Assembly: GCA_963169105.1 (NCBI GenBank)
Contig: OY720636.1
Span: 146,901,941 to 146,965,940, forward strand
Direction of reading: 5' to 3'
Length of the DNA stretch: 64,000 bases
DNA from: Ceriagrion tenellum
Lineage: Eukaryota; Arthropoda; Insecta; Odonata; Coenagrionidae
Shown here: piece after piece, positions 1 through 12,790 of the stretch
Numbering within the stretch: position 1 is the stretch's first letter
Layout: each line of letters opens with the position of its first letter
The notes under the pieces: generated by a model
What the model saw: the letters and a program-made list of their open reading frames with translations, nothing else
What the model was told of the DNA's origin: nothing
The model's database searches: none
Made by a program: the position numbers and the translations under genes

Positions 1-949
1 TTTTCATATTTAATATTCCACATCACCAAAACACATTCGTCACAAGCACTGTTTCACAAAATGTATGCAAAATCGTAGGGAATCTTTTACGAACAACAGG
101 TTTTCTGCCGAACTTTAAGTTTCCTCCCGATTCTAAATTTCGTATCACATCAACTATGGAAAAAATGATCAATTTACTCATTAAATTGCAATGACCGTAA
201 TCCGGGGTGAAGTCGGCAAGCTGGGTGAAGCAGGTACTAACGCGGAAATTGTGTATCTGGAACGAATTGGCGAACTATAGGTTGGCCTATGAAATGGAGA
301 CTTGTTGGCATAATCGGGCAGTACTTAAACTAGCATTCCGAGTTGTTTACGCTGTCTATATTTTCAGTGCCATCATGCTATCACTACAAAATCGTCACAT
401 CTCATTGTTAGGGCTGTCCTGATAAATAATATCGCTGAGATTTTTCCTCACTCAAGATACTAGGTAAGAGTAATAGCAAGTTGAGAAAATGTAAAGAAAT
501 GTTTCACATTTTTTTCTAAAATGTCAAAAAGTATAGTTAGAGGGGTGACTACGGTACATTACAGTTTATTGCATGTTTTCGTCGTTATGTTTCTGTTTTT
601 TCCGGATACTACAGATTTACCAAAGAAAGTCAGTTTAACATAAAGGACAAGTTAAGTTAAGTCTAACATAAAGTTACTTAGTTATAAGCAATATAACTAA
701 TAATTATTAGATAACTTTAAAAGAATAAATTAAATTTAACTGTTAGGTTTAATTAAGATAAGTAAGTGTATATTGAGCAAGTTAAGTTTCACAAAGGGAA
801 TAAAGCCTGGAAGCGGTAAAAAATGACCATCCCTTATACTTTTATTTGACTGCTTTGACCCGTTTCAGGTCAAAGTAGTTTCAAATTTTGAATCCTCAAT
901 AATTATATTTCACACGGTAGTAGATATGCGCTCTTCCTTCACGGCATCC
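1..949. other. Gene-free AT-rich sequence
   Basis: I see no coding exon, RNA gene or delimited repeat here. The short open frame at 207-422 has no recognisable domain and low-complexity composition, so it is taken as chance. The stretch 630-790 is rich in TTAAGT-like words but has no clear repeat unit. Confidence 0.6.
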
Positions 950-1790
950 TAATATCTGAAGAATCGAAAGAACAAGTTGATGCGATATTCCTTGATTTCA
1001 AGAAAGCATTCGACAAGGTTCCTCGCAGGAATCTCATATACGTATTGGAATCGAGCGCAGTAAATGAAAAAAGGAGTATTGGGGTAACACAGAGAAGATC
1101 CCGTACTGAATACGGGACTTCGGAACTAAACAACGTTCATTCGTGGTGCCTGGAGTGGGGAATGGAACTAAGTCTAAATAAATGCAACACAGTACACTTC
1201 TACGGAATTCACAGCATCAATGCCGTATCAATACTGTGGGTGGAATAATCAAAACGTCCTCAGTTAAAGTCAAATACCTTGGAATAACCATAACTTCTGA
1301 TATGTCGCGGGGATCACACATAAAAGGCGTAGGCGGCACAGTATTAAAGAGGCTATGTTTTTTTAAGCGTATTATACGAAGATCCTCGGATGAAAAGAAA
1401 AGAGAGATGCTACTTCGCTCTGGTTAGGCCACACCTCGAATAGACCACAAGAATATGGGACCTTGGTCAGAATGGCTCAACCAAAACAAATTAACAAAAT
1501 GTAAAGAAAATCTGCACGCTTCGTTAAAAATTGCCTCGAGCGAACATATAATTTTTCTCAGCTTTTAGAAGGATTAAGTGCGGAGCCACTAGAGACTCGG
1601 AGGCTGGGAGATAGATTTATCTTGCTTGAGAATTTCAGAACTGGTGTGTTTTCAGGGAGACACATAGAATGTCATTTTGACGCCACACTCAATCTCTAGC
1701 TTGATAGGATGGGACAAAATAAGAGAGTTATATTGCCAGGCAGATAGGTATAAAAGTTGCTTCTTACCATGAAAAATAAGTGACTATAAT
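950..1790 (+). pseudogene. Non-LTR retrotransposon fragment (CR1/Jockey-like RT and 3' region), broken
   Basis: This is a decayed reverse transcriptase from a LINE-type element. About 958-1050 encodes RT motif A (IFLDFKKAFDKVPRRNLI). The frame then jumps to a downstream block around 1122-1200 (WCLEWGMELSLNKC) and another around 1262-1440 (VKYLGITITSD, then FFKRIIRRSSDEKK and LVRPHLE), as in the thumb and C-terminal part of these proteins. The segment that should carry the YADD motif is missing between motif A and the WCLEW block, so an internal deletion is inferred. Several frame changes are needed. The tail to about 1790 matches, with divergence, the tail of the copy at 60.5 kb (a CTCTAG-CTTGATAGG..GACAAAATAAG..GACAGATAGGTA type block). 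Family placement is from motif style only. Confidence 0.75.
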
Positions 1791-1819
1791 TAGACCGGAG
1801 CTCCGGAGAAATTAGAGCA

Positions 1820-2340
1820 AGTGGATTTCATCACCTTCGTCTCGGAAGTACCAACACATGGGATGTAAGAGGTACAACGGACATCAACCAAAAAGTATCC
1901 CAAGCTAAGAAGGCATTAATGGGAAAAAGACAACTGCTGTGCTCAAAGAAGCTAGGACTAAAAACCAGGAAGCAGTATGTGACAACATTCGATTGGAGCG
2001 TGGCTCACTATGGATCGGCAGCACGGACCGTTGTAAAAGCTGACCAGAAGAGACTGAGACAGCCTTCGAAACCTGGTGCTGGAGGATGCTGAAGGCAAAA
2101 TGGACGGATCAAATGAGAAACGATGATGAGTAGAGAAGAGTACAAGAGTAAAGGATTAATTGGAGATCTATAAACAGAAAAGAAGAACCAGACTGATTGG
2201 CCGCATTCGGAGACACAATGGGTTGATGTGGAAGATCATGGAAGGTAAAATAGAGGGAACAGTCCCCAGACAAAGACCCAGGAACAAGTTCATGGACACG
2301 ACCAATGAAGATGAGTTATAGTCGTATACGAATTGTTAGA
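1820..2340 (+). pseudogene. Non-LTR retrotransposon C-terminal fragment (RTE-like family), broken
   Basis: Degenerate coding sequence for the region after the RT domain of the type often annotated as endonuclease-reverse transcriptase. Visible blocks, in different frames, are DINQKVSQAKKAL and KLGLKTRKQY at about 1880-1980, SVAHYGSAARTV at about 1995-2035, the AFETWCWRMLK block around 2060, and GRIRRHNGLMWKIMEGKIEG with a following RPR at about 2200-2285. Stops and frameshifts are present throughout. It abuts the tail of the preceding element, so one probably inserted beside or into the other. The same family recurs at 9.5, 12.7, 44.9, 55 and 58.9 kb. Confidence 0.7.
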
Positions 2341-2344
2341 ATAT

Positions 2345-5300
2345 TTCTAGCTCAATCAATGTATTTTAGATTATTTTTATGGGATTTCATGTGGATAGGA
2401 TGCTTTTTGAGCATCTTTTCCTATCTTACGACAAAAACTCTGGTGTGATATTGCAATGTTGCCGGACACCATGATTAAATTCACTTGCTTTTAAATTCAT
2501 CATATCCATTCCATGCATTTTACAGGTTAATGTGAAACGGATATGATCAAAACATTAGACTAATGTTCTTTGAATATTTACCTGAAAACTTTAGACTGCT
2601 TATTAGAATGCGCTCCTGCAGACTCATCACACTATCATGATTATAATGCGGTTGCTTCAGAGAACCCATAGACTTTATAAATACAAGTAAACTGAGGTCA
2701 TTTTTTGACTTGTATGAATCCAAAGAATTTGAATACACTATGCGTTGGACAATTTTTCTGTTTCCTAGAGAGAAATCCAACCCGAAAATATGTTACACAA
2801 CCTATTGCATCTGACGGAATTAAGTTTTCATGGTAAAAAGAATCATCACAATCCCAGCTGCATAACCCTACTTACTCTTCCGCTCGTGCTTTTAGCTTCA
2901 TTAGTTGTTGATCATTGAAGATCATGGACTGTGTCTTCATTAATTATTCTCGTTTATTTTGCACAATAAACTCCTTTTGGCAACGGCGCAAGAGTTGGAA
3001 TTATTTTCTTTCTGAGACACATTGCAATTTCACGCTAACTGCCCACAAAATAAAGAGTAACTCATTTATCATCGTTATTTTAAAATGTAAACAATGCAGC
3101 CTGATTATTTTCTAGCACCGCTAAACAGTAATGACATCTGACGGCGGAACAATGGAACCGTACACGAATGCCACGCATTCGCCAGAGCGCGATAGAATGA
3201 AGCTTCAGGGGGCTGGTCACAGGAAGCAGATATGAGGATTCAGGCAAGAGAGTATCATTAAGTTTTCAAGGTATGAGGATGCGGTTGTACCACTTGAGTT
3301 AAAGAAAATCTTTTTGGAAAGGAGCCGGAGGCATGAAATGAGTGAAACGGAAGCCAAGGCTCTCCGCTCCCGGAAGGGCCGCAATGTAGTTCATCATCGC
3401 CTGTACTCTTCCTTCGATACAGGTCTTTGCGGAGTAAATAAGTCGGCCATAAATTTGTTTGTTTTCGTGTATTCTCCATTTTCATAGGTTGCTCAACGTT
3501 TCCGTTCATTTGGCAGTGAATTTGTATTCGAAATGACGACTTTCGCCCCAATATCCTCGCTCGGGTGTGCTATGGGAACAAATGCTCAGTCAGCACATAA
3601 ATGACGACCGTGCGGTGGAAACAGTTGCGGAGGTTCATATCGATAGAGCTACAGATATATCGAATCGAACGACACTGGGGAGGGTGGTCACACGCTCGAT
3701 GCCCAAGTGTGCTAAATCACGCAAGTCACTCCATTTATCGTGTTACACCTTCCCATTTGCGTTGTTTTATCGCTCCTGGAGTTGCAGTCACTGTGACTTC
3801 ATCATGTTCCCTCCACCATAACTTTCTACGCTAAAAATGAGAGCCCCACTTCCTCTCTAGGAAATGAATAATATAGCCGTTCTGTACCGTATAAAGTATA
3901 CCAAAGCTCCAAAGGAAAAATATTTTTCACAAAATAGAGGAAAGTTAACATTTTTAAAGAGAATTTTAATAGTAGCCGCAAACTTACCATGGACTACAGT
4001 GTTTATTTGGTAGAAAGAGTCACGCGTTCCAAAGAGTACGCCACGAGGGCTTCAAGACGACAGTTTTGATCCATAACAAGAAGAAAAAACAGGCTTTATA
4101 ACGCGAGGTGTACAGAGCTCTTTGATTACTTTAACATTCTGTAACAGTTTTATTAGTAATAATGAATAAAAGATTGGAAGGCACAGCAAATTACTTCAAA
4201 GGTGACGACTAGTTTGGGCTCATGAAGGGGAGGGAAACTTGGGATGTATTTTCGGATATGTGAACACTAATGGACGGGATACTGTTGTAAAAGCTTGACG
4301 CTATTGCTACTTTCGCTGATTTCAAAAAGTCATTAGACAGAATATACCAGAAAAACTAGCAAAGAGTAGTTGAAAGTAAAAATAGACTGACGAGATACAT
4401 ACGAGATTCACTTGAAACGTAAACATAGTTCAGGGGGCATAAGAAGACACATGGTTGTGGGAAACGATGAATCAGGGTTGGTAGTTATTGGTCGCGAGAA
4501 ACAGGGTAAGAAACAAATTGAAGTACCTACAGAGTTTAATCTCATCGCGTATCCTCTTCAGGCGTTGATATAGGCATTTTATTGCAATTTTGTTTTTAAA
4601 TTTTTTAATGAATAATGTAAAATTTGCAAAGTTCCAACTCAAAGTATATTATTACTCGATGGTTCTACTTTGATGAATTTCGTGAATTCGTCGAGACACC
4701 CACGCCTCAGTTCATATTTTTGACGAAATCATCAAGCGTTCTCTTGTAAGTTCATATAGTTGAGGGAGTATTGAGCCTGATAAACCCTTGCTATCATTCT
4801 ACGCATGTTTACTGCAAGTCCCTACGTTTACTTTGAGGAAAAGTCATTCAGTTTACCCAAACTCAACTTTTGAGGCTGCTTTCATATTGGCTTCCACGCC
4901 ATTAAATATCCCACGTTAACGGTATTTGCGAAGAGACCAGCTAAACTTGACCCTTGAATAACAAACATTAATTAGCTCTCTCCTCTCCTTAGGATATAAA
5001 GGCAAACGGGCTCTCGTTAGGCCATGTTAATCATTTTAATTCTCGATCAAGTCCCACCTCCAAATACTTGGAACTAAAACGAAGCTTTAGTCAAGGGATA
5101 CATGCATTAACAGGATATTTTTGCTCTGGCTGGATATTTTTCAATCCTTATTTGCTTATTTCTGGGAATTTAAATACCAGAGCAAGATGCAAACGAATTA
5201 TTGTGACAAAATCAAAAAACATATGCTAAAGAGAACACAAATATCAAAAATTTAATGAAAGTTTAATGAAAATTTTGATAGCTCACAACCACAGAATGGA

Positions 5301-6180
5301 CTAAAACAAAAACTATTTGAATTTTGTTATTGTTTTGATTGAAATGTTCAAATCTCTTAGGCTAGGGACATTATTTTAAACTCATGCCAAATTACTGAGT
5401 ACGCTATTGTTAGTGACTCCAGGTATTCTACTTTTTAAAACAATTAATTTATTTTTCTGTTATGTCCTTCAATATGCAAGTCACTCATGCTGTTTTCGGT
5501 TTTAAGTAAATAAATGCACGTAAAATGTTTATAAACAGCTAAATGGACAGAAGAATAGATTAATTCTAAACATTCACAGGATACAACCACCGATCATATA
5601 GAGCTAAACTTGAATAATTAAGTAAAAACACATCCTCCGTAGGAATTCTCTGTTTCATTTGCCTTCTCCCGCCCTACTTTTTCATCACCTAGGACACCCC
5701 GCCGCATATCCATAAATGGCATCAAATGACTTTTAGGTTAATATTACGATACACGCTGACCTATCTGAATGATCACTGACCGTCGTAATACACTCAACAG
5801 CTCACTGCAAAGACACGGGTCATAAATAACCGAGAAATAACTCCACACCAAAATCACTCGCCTATCTCTGTTATGCCATGTCCATCCATGTATGCCACCA
5901 TCCGAATTTCATTTGGACCAGCTCTGCACTCCACTATTAGATTAGTTAAACGCTTCATTACCGCATTATTTTCTCTCTGAAATCCTTAATCAATCACCCG
6001 ATGCATTTCGTTCTAGGTCGTTCCATGTAATTCTTTGATTTCTACTTCCATTATTGTGCGTTCGATGTTATCGGACTTAAATATGCGGAAATCCAGTTTC
6101 ACCAGAATTCCTGATGGAGAATCATTTATCAGTTATCATCAGAAAGGTACATTCTGTCTTTACTGCAGTTCTATTACATG
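2345..6180. other. No recognisable gene
   Basis: Nothing could be assigned with confidence. A weak RT-like string near 4285-4340 is discussed under rejected items. Open frames at 3258-3551 and 3567-3834 overlap each other on opposite strands and show no domain. The rest is AT-rich unique-looking sequence. Confidence 0.5.
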
Positions 6181-6204
6181 TTTTAGAGAGCTACTATGTC
6201 ACGA

Positions 6205-6248
6205 TAGAGAGAGAGAGGGGAGGAGGAGAGAGAGAGAGATTGAGAAAG
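6205..6248. repeat. (GA)n simple repeat and SINE target site
   Basis: A purine-rich GAGAGA tract runs up to the SINE. Its last 11 bases, GATTGAGAAAG at 6238-6248, are repeated exactly at 6486-6496 on the other side of the SINE and are read as the target-site duplication. Confidence 0.8.
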
Positions 6249-6485
6249 ATTGGATTGGATTTTTGGGGAGGAGACCGACAGCTAATGTCATTTGCGCCAT
6301 AGGGGATGGGTAAGGGAGGAAGGGTGGATAGATGGAGACGAAGGGCTGTACTTGAAGTGCCCTCCATAAAACACTGAAGTAGGGATCGGGTATCTTCTGA
6401 AAAACATCCTCCTCTGCAGGGATTTGAACCCTGGCCGCCCGTGTGGTAAGCCGTTGCTCTAGCCACTACACCAACCCGATCCCCC
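6249..6485 (-). mobile_element. tRNA-derived SINE, short variant
   Basis: On the minus strand the element begins GGGGATCGGGTTGGTGTAG and has a tRNA-like head with a pol III box A (TGGTGTAGTGGCTAGAG) and box B (GGTTCAAATCC). It ends in an ATTGGATTGG-type tail (CCAATCCAAT on its own strand). An exact 11-bp target-site duplication, GATTGAGAAAG, flanks it (6238-6248 and 6486-6496). It matches the copy at 30308-30610 in head and tail but lacks a central block of that copy containing a CGTCTGTAAGATGAGACG motif, which accounts for its shorter length (237 versus 303 bp). SINEs make no protein and are mobilised by a LINE. Open frames across it are chance. Confidence 0.9.
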
Positions 6486-6499
6486 GATTGAGAAAGAGA

Positions 6500-9400
6500 G
6501 AGAGAGAGCGAAATAGACACCATAATGGCTGCCAATGACACTTGAGAGTAGGTTTGGTGGTAGGTGGAGAAGCTAAAGAACCGATTTACTCCCTATTGTT
6601 TGTCTCATTTTCCGCTACTTTGCGCTGCCAGTTCATCACGAAAGTTTTTGTGGAGTAACTGATCAAACTCTGTGCATTTGTGTAATTTTAAAAACATGAA
6701 TGCAAATCGTCTTACATCGAGAGCATGTCATAGCGGATATTTGTGGCATTTTGCTTAGTAGGTTTTTGTTCATCTATCAGTACTAGTCGTATAAACGTTA
6801 AATTTACTGCGGTACATTATGGTGCATGTTGGCGATACTTTGCTATCTGCCACACATCCTTAAACTGACTCGCAGAGTATTTTGTATGCTTCCAATGAGC
6901 CATTTTCACTATCGTCCGTCGGATGATATGTCTCTCCGGAAGATCTCTTGTACAAGGATTATTTTCCGATACTCAGGAGCTAAAGTGAAGTCCAGAAATT
7001 AAGCAGCTATTACCTATCTTTTTCTTTGTCTGATAATTGAGTCCTCAAAGATTGTTTTACCACCAGAAAGAATGAAAATTGTATGAAAATTCAAATTATA
7101 AATTGATATGAATTGACTTATAAAAGTGATTTCATAGGCGGAGATGCAAATAAATACCCCTATTTGTAACCCTTAACTCATTTTAACATAAACATTTTAA
7201 CTAAAATTGGCACCCTTGAGCTTTGAGTGAAATTTGTTTACCTGTTGTTCGTAATTTATTGGTATGTTATAGATATAAACGTAAGAATTCAAAACGGTTG
7301 GAATGGTCCTCGAAAAACACACGAATATCGCATGTGGTCCGCATACAAGTACCGTTCTGCCCCAGAAGCCGATCTCCTCTCACCCACGCATTCACACACC
7401 TATATATTCCCCTCCTCGCAGTGACTCGTTCGCGCCATTTTTCTGTTCTAGTCCTGACGTTGGAATTTTCATTTAAGCATTTTTGGAGCGCCATCGATAT
7501 GGGGGAGCGGGGAGGAAAAGAGGTGATTCAAAGGCACAACCGAGACGTGTCCACAATAAATATTCTCGCGCCTCTTAAATCCCTCCCTCCGCACATACAC
7601 GGGAATCTTCATCAAAATTCTCGCGCCCACCTCGACACGCAAGCTATGCTAGCTTTATTACTCCCTCGTGGGTGGAAAAAGGATTGAAAATTTCAAAAAA
7701 AGAGTGATTGAGAAATGATTGAACTTTACCATCACAGACAATACATTTCACACACACACTTCAAGGAGGCGGCTCATTTCTGACGCTACTGGAGCGGCCA
7801 CGCCTCTTGTGGATCGGGCAGGAGAAACGCTTCCCGGTGCGGGACGAGGTGAAGAAATTGATCACTACAAATGAAACTTGTATGCATTTGAGGGAGAGTG
7901 TTAACTTGGTCAGAAAGTTTTCAAAGGCATTTGAATTTCTTACACCCACACATTGCCATGCTAGTCATCTTAGGGTGCGAGGAAGGAGGTGAGTTATTAC
8001 CAGCATGTGTTAAACTACACCTTAGTTATGTTAATGTAAATACGACTTCAAATATAGTAGCGAAAACCTGAAAAAAATTGTCAATCACCAAAATTTCAAA
8101 AATATACGATATACCATAAGCATGCTTACGCATAGTAGACAGTTTGTTTACATGGTATTACAGTTACACAAATGCGAATTAATACAAGAGTTAAACCAGA
8201 GGCTTGCATGGCTATAACAAAAGCGTCTGCTCCCCAACACAAACAACATGCATGGATGTCTTTAGCATTGGGAAGCAGATGCTTATTCTGTAGTCGGGAG
8301 TAAATTTGGAATACTCGCGGAAGAGCACATGTACTACCATCGACAGCAAGTTATTGAGTTCAATTGGATTGGTAGCAACTGGTGTAATGGGTTAAGCTGA
8401 CTCATGAATTTTGGGCAACCCGAATAGTTTCGTAACCTTTGTGTGTATATTCTTTTAATTACAGTAGAGCAGCAAAATATGCCTAATTTTTATGCATAGT
8501 ATATTTTATCTATCCCCGTATTACATGTCTGCCAAATGTATGAGGTATGCCTTTAAAAATGAAGTATATGCATCGACGGTCTACAATGATATGAAGCATA
8601 AATGTAAGTATAAACGTGATTCATGGTGTTCATTACTGAAACAATATGAAACAAATTAATCACTCAGAAATCACAAGGTTTATTTTCTCAAAACGATTTC
8701 AGAGTATGTTGCCAGTGGTCATCAGCTATCTATACAATAAGTACGAGCAAAAGCTGAGTCCCTGTAGGACCATCGACGGTTGAATTGAGGTGGAATGACC
8801 CGTACACATGCAAGCCGTGAAGAGGGGACAGTTCATAAACATTGTTCCAAAAATTCATTCACGCACGAAAGTGCACTTGAGCAAAGCGATGACGTTGCTT
8901 TTATTTCGCATGAATATGTATAATTTTGCGTGACTGCCCTCAACTCATTCCCATGAAAAGAGTCTAATCAGGCAAAAATGGAAGCCTAGTGTTTTACAGT
9001 AGAAGAACACGTCTCTACTCTTCCTCGCTTATTCATTTTCTGAACTTTATTCACCAATCGGAATATAAAATTCCTGTTCCTATGATATTTTTTAATTAAA
9101 GTAGCATTATTGAATATCATCGAGGAGTGGGGCGAATATACACGTAATTACTGCCTCAAGAGAGTTAGAGCGAGATATCATCTCACCTGGAATTCAGTGA
9201 GTTAGGTGTCATTTGAAATAAAATATCTTATATTTCCTAATGTTAGTCTTATACCGCAATACTTTTCGAGATGTTTCCCAAAATATAGACGCCGTTTTCC
9301 TTGGGATATGGCAGTATGCCAGGGAAACTTAATTTTAAAACGAAGGATTTCTAACGCCTTAATCACGTCATAAATTATATAATACGTTTCTCTCATATTT

Positions 9401-9540
9401 TATCCACTATTTAAAAAAATCGATTGATAATCAACACCAGTAATATCAAAAGAAACTGAAAAATACGGTTTTTAAAACATTTTCACCGTGCAGCGAGAAA
9501 ATAATGAATCAAGTAACAGTTAAAGAGGTCTCTTCTCTTC
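6500..9540. other. No recognisable gene; one hairpin
   Basis: Starts with a GAGAGA tract. The overlapping open frames at 7223-7687 and 7761-7992 lack any domain and sit in locally GC-richer sequence. An 82-nt imperfect hairpin at 8212-8293 is listed separately. The remainder is AT-rich and unassigned. Confidence 0.5.
8212..8293. repeat. 82-nt imperfect hairpin of pre-miRNA size
   Basis: The arms 8212-8237 and 8268-8293 are inverted repeats of 26 bases with six mismatches, around a 30-nt loop. The central part pairs TCTGCT with AGCAGA and CCCAA with TTGGG. The size fits a miRNA precursor, but hairpins of this quality also occur by chance in AT-rich DNA, so function is not claimed. Confidence 0.4.
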
Positions 9541-9544
9541 TAAC

Positions 9545-9985
9545 GGTTATCCTTGTTGTTGCAGCCACGACTTCCAACAATTTCTTTTTTCAGCCTTCCT
9601 CTTCATTCCATTGTACGAGGTGCATCCCATTTCCATCGCCAATACTTTTAGGTACGAAGTTCTTGGTCGTCCTCTCTGTTTTTTGCCTAGAATTATTCCT
9701 TCCATAATATTTTGTATGAAGTTGTCGTGCCTTAGTGTCCGATAAGCTTTGCTTCTCATGTTTCAATTGTTTCAACTAGTTCTCTTTCTGTATGAACTTC
9801 ATTTAGTACTTGCTCATTAGCTTTAAATGAGGGTCCACCTAGTTCTTGTAACCCTCCTCCAAAACCACATTTCTGCAGCTTCAAGTTTGGTCGATTCACT
9901 CTTCCTTAGTGTCCATGTCCCGCATCCATATGTTAGCACACACTATGAAAAGCTTCTCAGGAATTTCCTCCTAGTCGTTAAAGAG
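9545..9985 (-). pseudogene. Non-LTR retrotransposon C-terminal fragment (RTE-like), broken
   Basis: Reading the minus strand from about 9985, blocks resembling the C-terminal region of endonuclease-reverse transcriptase proteins appear in order: LTYGCGTWTLRKSE, EMWFWRRVTRTRW, and YRTLRHDNFIQNIMEGIILG with KKQRGRPRTSY at 9650-9760. Stops interrupt it between blocks. The last block is the conserved H..N/L..I.EG...GK..RGRPR pattern also seen at 44.9 kb and 2.2 kb. No catalytic part is present. It is an old 5'-truncated copy. Confidence 0.75.
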
Positions 9986-9989
9986 GTAT

Positions 9990-11689
9990 ATTTACCTAAT
10001 TAGTGACGATTTCAGCATTATAAAACTATATTTTGGTACCATTTCTACTACCATATTCATGTCATGCTTCTTACAGCCGCTGGAATAAACAAATGAAAAC
10101 CGAATATTACCTTCATAATGAAAATGGAAAAATATTTCGTTCAACTTTCACCTTTCGAAAAGTTCACCGTTTTTGGAATTGGTGTCAGATTGGTAATCAC
10201 CAATCAAATATTTCTCCGTTAACCCAAGATGAACTAATATTTTATTCATTGGTATCGACAATAAAGGTGATGCGTTTTTCCATCGACAACGCCCAGGTCA
10301 GGTAACCAACTGCAAGATATAAAATGGTTATTCTAAGGTTACGATTATCATCAGAATAACAGAGAAGCTACGATTTTAGGTTACCATAATCTTCTATTTA
10401 AAGCTATCCAGGCATTTATGTACAACAGCGTCCCTATGCATTTACAAATTCATGAAGTTCATATTTCCTATTAGTGATACGCATCCACATTGGTCAGAGG
10501 CATCATACCTGATATATTTTATTAAGTACCAATGGCGGATGAACGAAATCACGGCAATGTCAGATGATTAAGCATCATTAGTTTACTCAAAACCAAAAAG
10601 GAACTATATTCAGTCGTGAAAACCCCAGCTGGCCCAAGAAACAACACCACTTCTAGATTTTAATTCATTAAAAGTATAGCTTTAACTTTCAATTCACTTC
10701 CAATGACATCATTATTCTCGAGTTAAGAAGATTGAGTAGAGAGTTTATCACATACCTAAGAAAAATGCACGAATATTCATAAAATCAAAATCACCCAGCA
10801 TATATCTCTCTATTTAAGAGATAATTATTTTATAATAAGCGGATGGTTTTGTTCATGACGTTCAAGTAATGAGAATGGTCGGAAACAAAGGTTAAAACAG
10901 TAACTTCCATGGTTCAGGCAGAAAACTATGGGCGGAAGAAGTTTCAACTTGCGGGTTTCGCTTACAATGCTCTTTCTACCATTGTGATGAAAAAGTGATT
11001 TGAATGAACAGTTGGCCCCGCCATCGAATTGCGTTATGATACTAATCTGAGCGAAGAAAAGGATTAATAAATTTCTCACGAATTATGGATTGATGTTATT
11101 ATTCATTTCATTTCTCATATGGGAACGTTTTTCATATTTATAAATGCATCTTTAGTGCTACATTAAATATTGATTTACCATATAACTGAGCAATCAAACC
11201 AATTATGGTTTATATTTAAGTTTGTGAAGTTGGATACAAAATTACATTAGAAAGTATAAGTTCATATTTTACCCATTACCTTAGAGAGTGTTCCAAGTAA
11301 ATCTTAATTTTCTAGGTAGATTTAATCGCTAAATTTTTCATTCATTTTTGTAAATTTTAGGAGTTCACAAAAATTTTAATAAAATTTAAGCTTTGTTACA
11401 ACGCATAAAATTATAATAAATCTTTATTAATTCAAGGATGTCATTTTTCTTCAGCAGGTTGTTTTTAGTTATGTAATTTGCACCATTTTCGGCTGAATAG
11501 AAATGAAATGAACAATTAATTTGCGGCATATTACTGAAGAGAAAAACACGATCGTACTAAAAAAAGGTCGCGAAAAAGAATCATCTGGAAGGGGATTTGT
11601 TTTTATGACTAATGGGATTTCAGTAGCGTCGGAGGTTGTAATTAGACACCTGAAGGTAGAACTGCTAGCTTGACATCGCGAGTCCTCGC
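9990..11689. other. No recognisable gene
   Basis: AT-rich sequence without a supported feature. The small open frames at 10033-10305 and 10825-11079 have no domain that I recognise. Confidence 0.5.
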
Positions 11690-12600
11690 GTTCACTTCCT
11701 CCGACAAACAATAAAAAAAAAGAAATGTGAGGTCCTTCCGACAAACAAACGCGCCATCGAATCAATTTCACGCGCGAGCAAAAAAGGAATCTCTCTCGGA
11801 GGGCAGCGAGCGAGTTTGAAATCGCCCAGCGGCGTAAACCTCACTGCAGGAGCTGCGTCTCCCGTTACATGACTCGCCGTTCTGAACCGTGCACACCACA
11901 CGCGCGAGAGAAATAAAATCTCCGCTCTCCCGCCTTCCCTCTCAAGTGATTCCGCCGAGCATTTGCGAATGGCGGGAGGGATGGATGCGGCTTGTAAATG
12001 GCGGGATACGTCTGGCCTCTCCGCGTCCCACGACGCGACAGTTGATGGGCAGAGGATGGGCTTCGACGCAAAACGGAGGGTGGGAGGGAGCCGAGAGCGG
12101 TCGTAGCGGAGGTGCCGCGAGACGGCTCCTGCCGCACCACACACTCACTCCCTCCAGCACCCATCCCCTCGCGGATTAACCTCCGCAGATGCGGTACGTG
12201 CTTCGAATGGCCTCGCTGCCACCAAACCGTGTTCCTTCCCGCGCTCTCCCCAAAGGGCGACCCGTCGCGTCGTCCTAAATTGATCGTGATAGGCTGGCGA
12301 GATGCGGGGTGAAGGGCGAAAATAAAGAGAAAAAAATATCTGCGACTGAAAAGACCGCCGGAGAGGATTCGTCAATGGGATCCACAGCTCGGGAGTGGAG
12401 TCACCCGTGTACACTCACCGCTCCTGTCACAATAAAAATGGGAGAACCCGCCTGGAAATCATCCGATGTCTCGCTGAAGGTGCTCATCTCCGGAATTCAA
12501 AAAGCTCCGGGGGCCCACGATGAGCTGTGCCCTATCGAGGTTTCACCGAACACCCTCGAGGTTTCAGCAAGTGACACCCGAACCAGGGAGCGCAAGGCAA
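11690..12600. promoter_or_regulatory. CpG-rich island
   Basis: Base composition changes sharply from the AT-rich surroundings to GC-rich sequence with many CpG dinucleotides, for example CGCGCGAG at about 11770 and CGCGAGAG at 11900. Several long overlapping frames on both strands (around 11865-12414) are the expected by-product of high GC and code for no recognisable domain. Such islands can mark promoters or first exons in arthropods, but no start site or splice pair could be fixed. Confidence 0.35.
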
Positions 12601-12685
12601 CAAACTTCACATGTTGTTCTGAACTCGCAGTGAATCCTTCAGCTCTTTCGAACTGTGAATAGTGTAAACATGAATTTTTGATAAA

Positions 12686-12790
12686 TATTTCCAAACCTGG
12701 TGTTGGAGGAGAATACTACGGATAAAATGGATGGATGAACTAAACTTGAGAAAATATTCGATGAGAAATCTGTAGTCTCAAGTTCATTGG
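12686..12790 (+). pseudogene. Short RTE-like retrotransposon fragment
   Basis: The sequence reads FQTWCWRRILRIKWMDELN, the same conserved block (ETWCWRRMLK..W.D) found in the fragments at 2.06 kb and in related C-terminal regions. The similarity ends after roughly 35 codons and a stop follows. It is a short remnant with no function. Confidence 0.6.

Noticed and set aside
4255..4440. RT-like string DAIATFADFKKSLDRIYQKN
   Set aside because: It resembles motif A of a non-LTR reverse transcriptase but a stop follows and no neighbouring motif (YADD, GVPQGS) could be found. Too weak to annotate.
6194..6541. 115-codon minus-strand frame
   Set aside because: It runs across the SINE and the GA tract; the residues around the box B are non-coding SINE sequence.
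11865..12414. Several overlapping frames on both strands
   Set aside because: They arise from GC richness of the island; none shows a domain and they contradict each other in strand.
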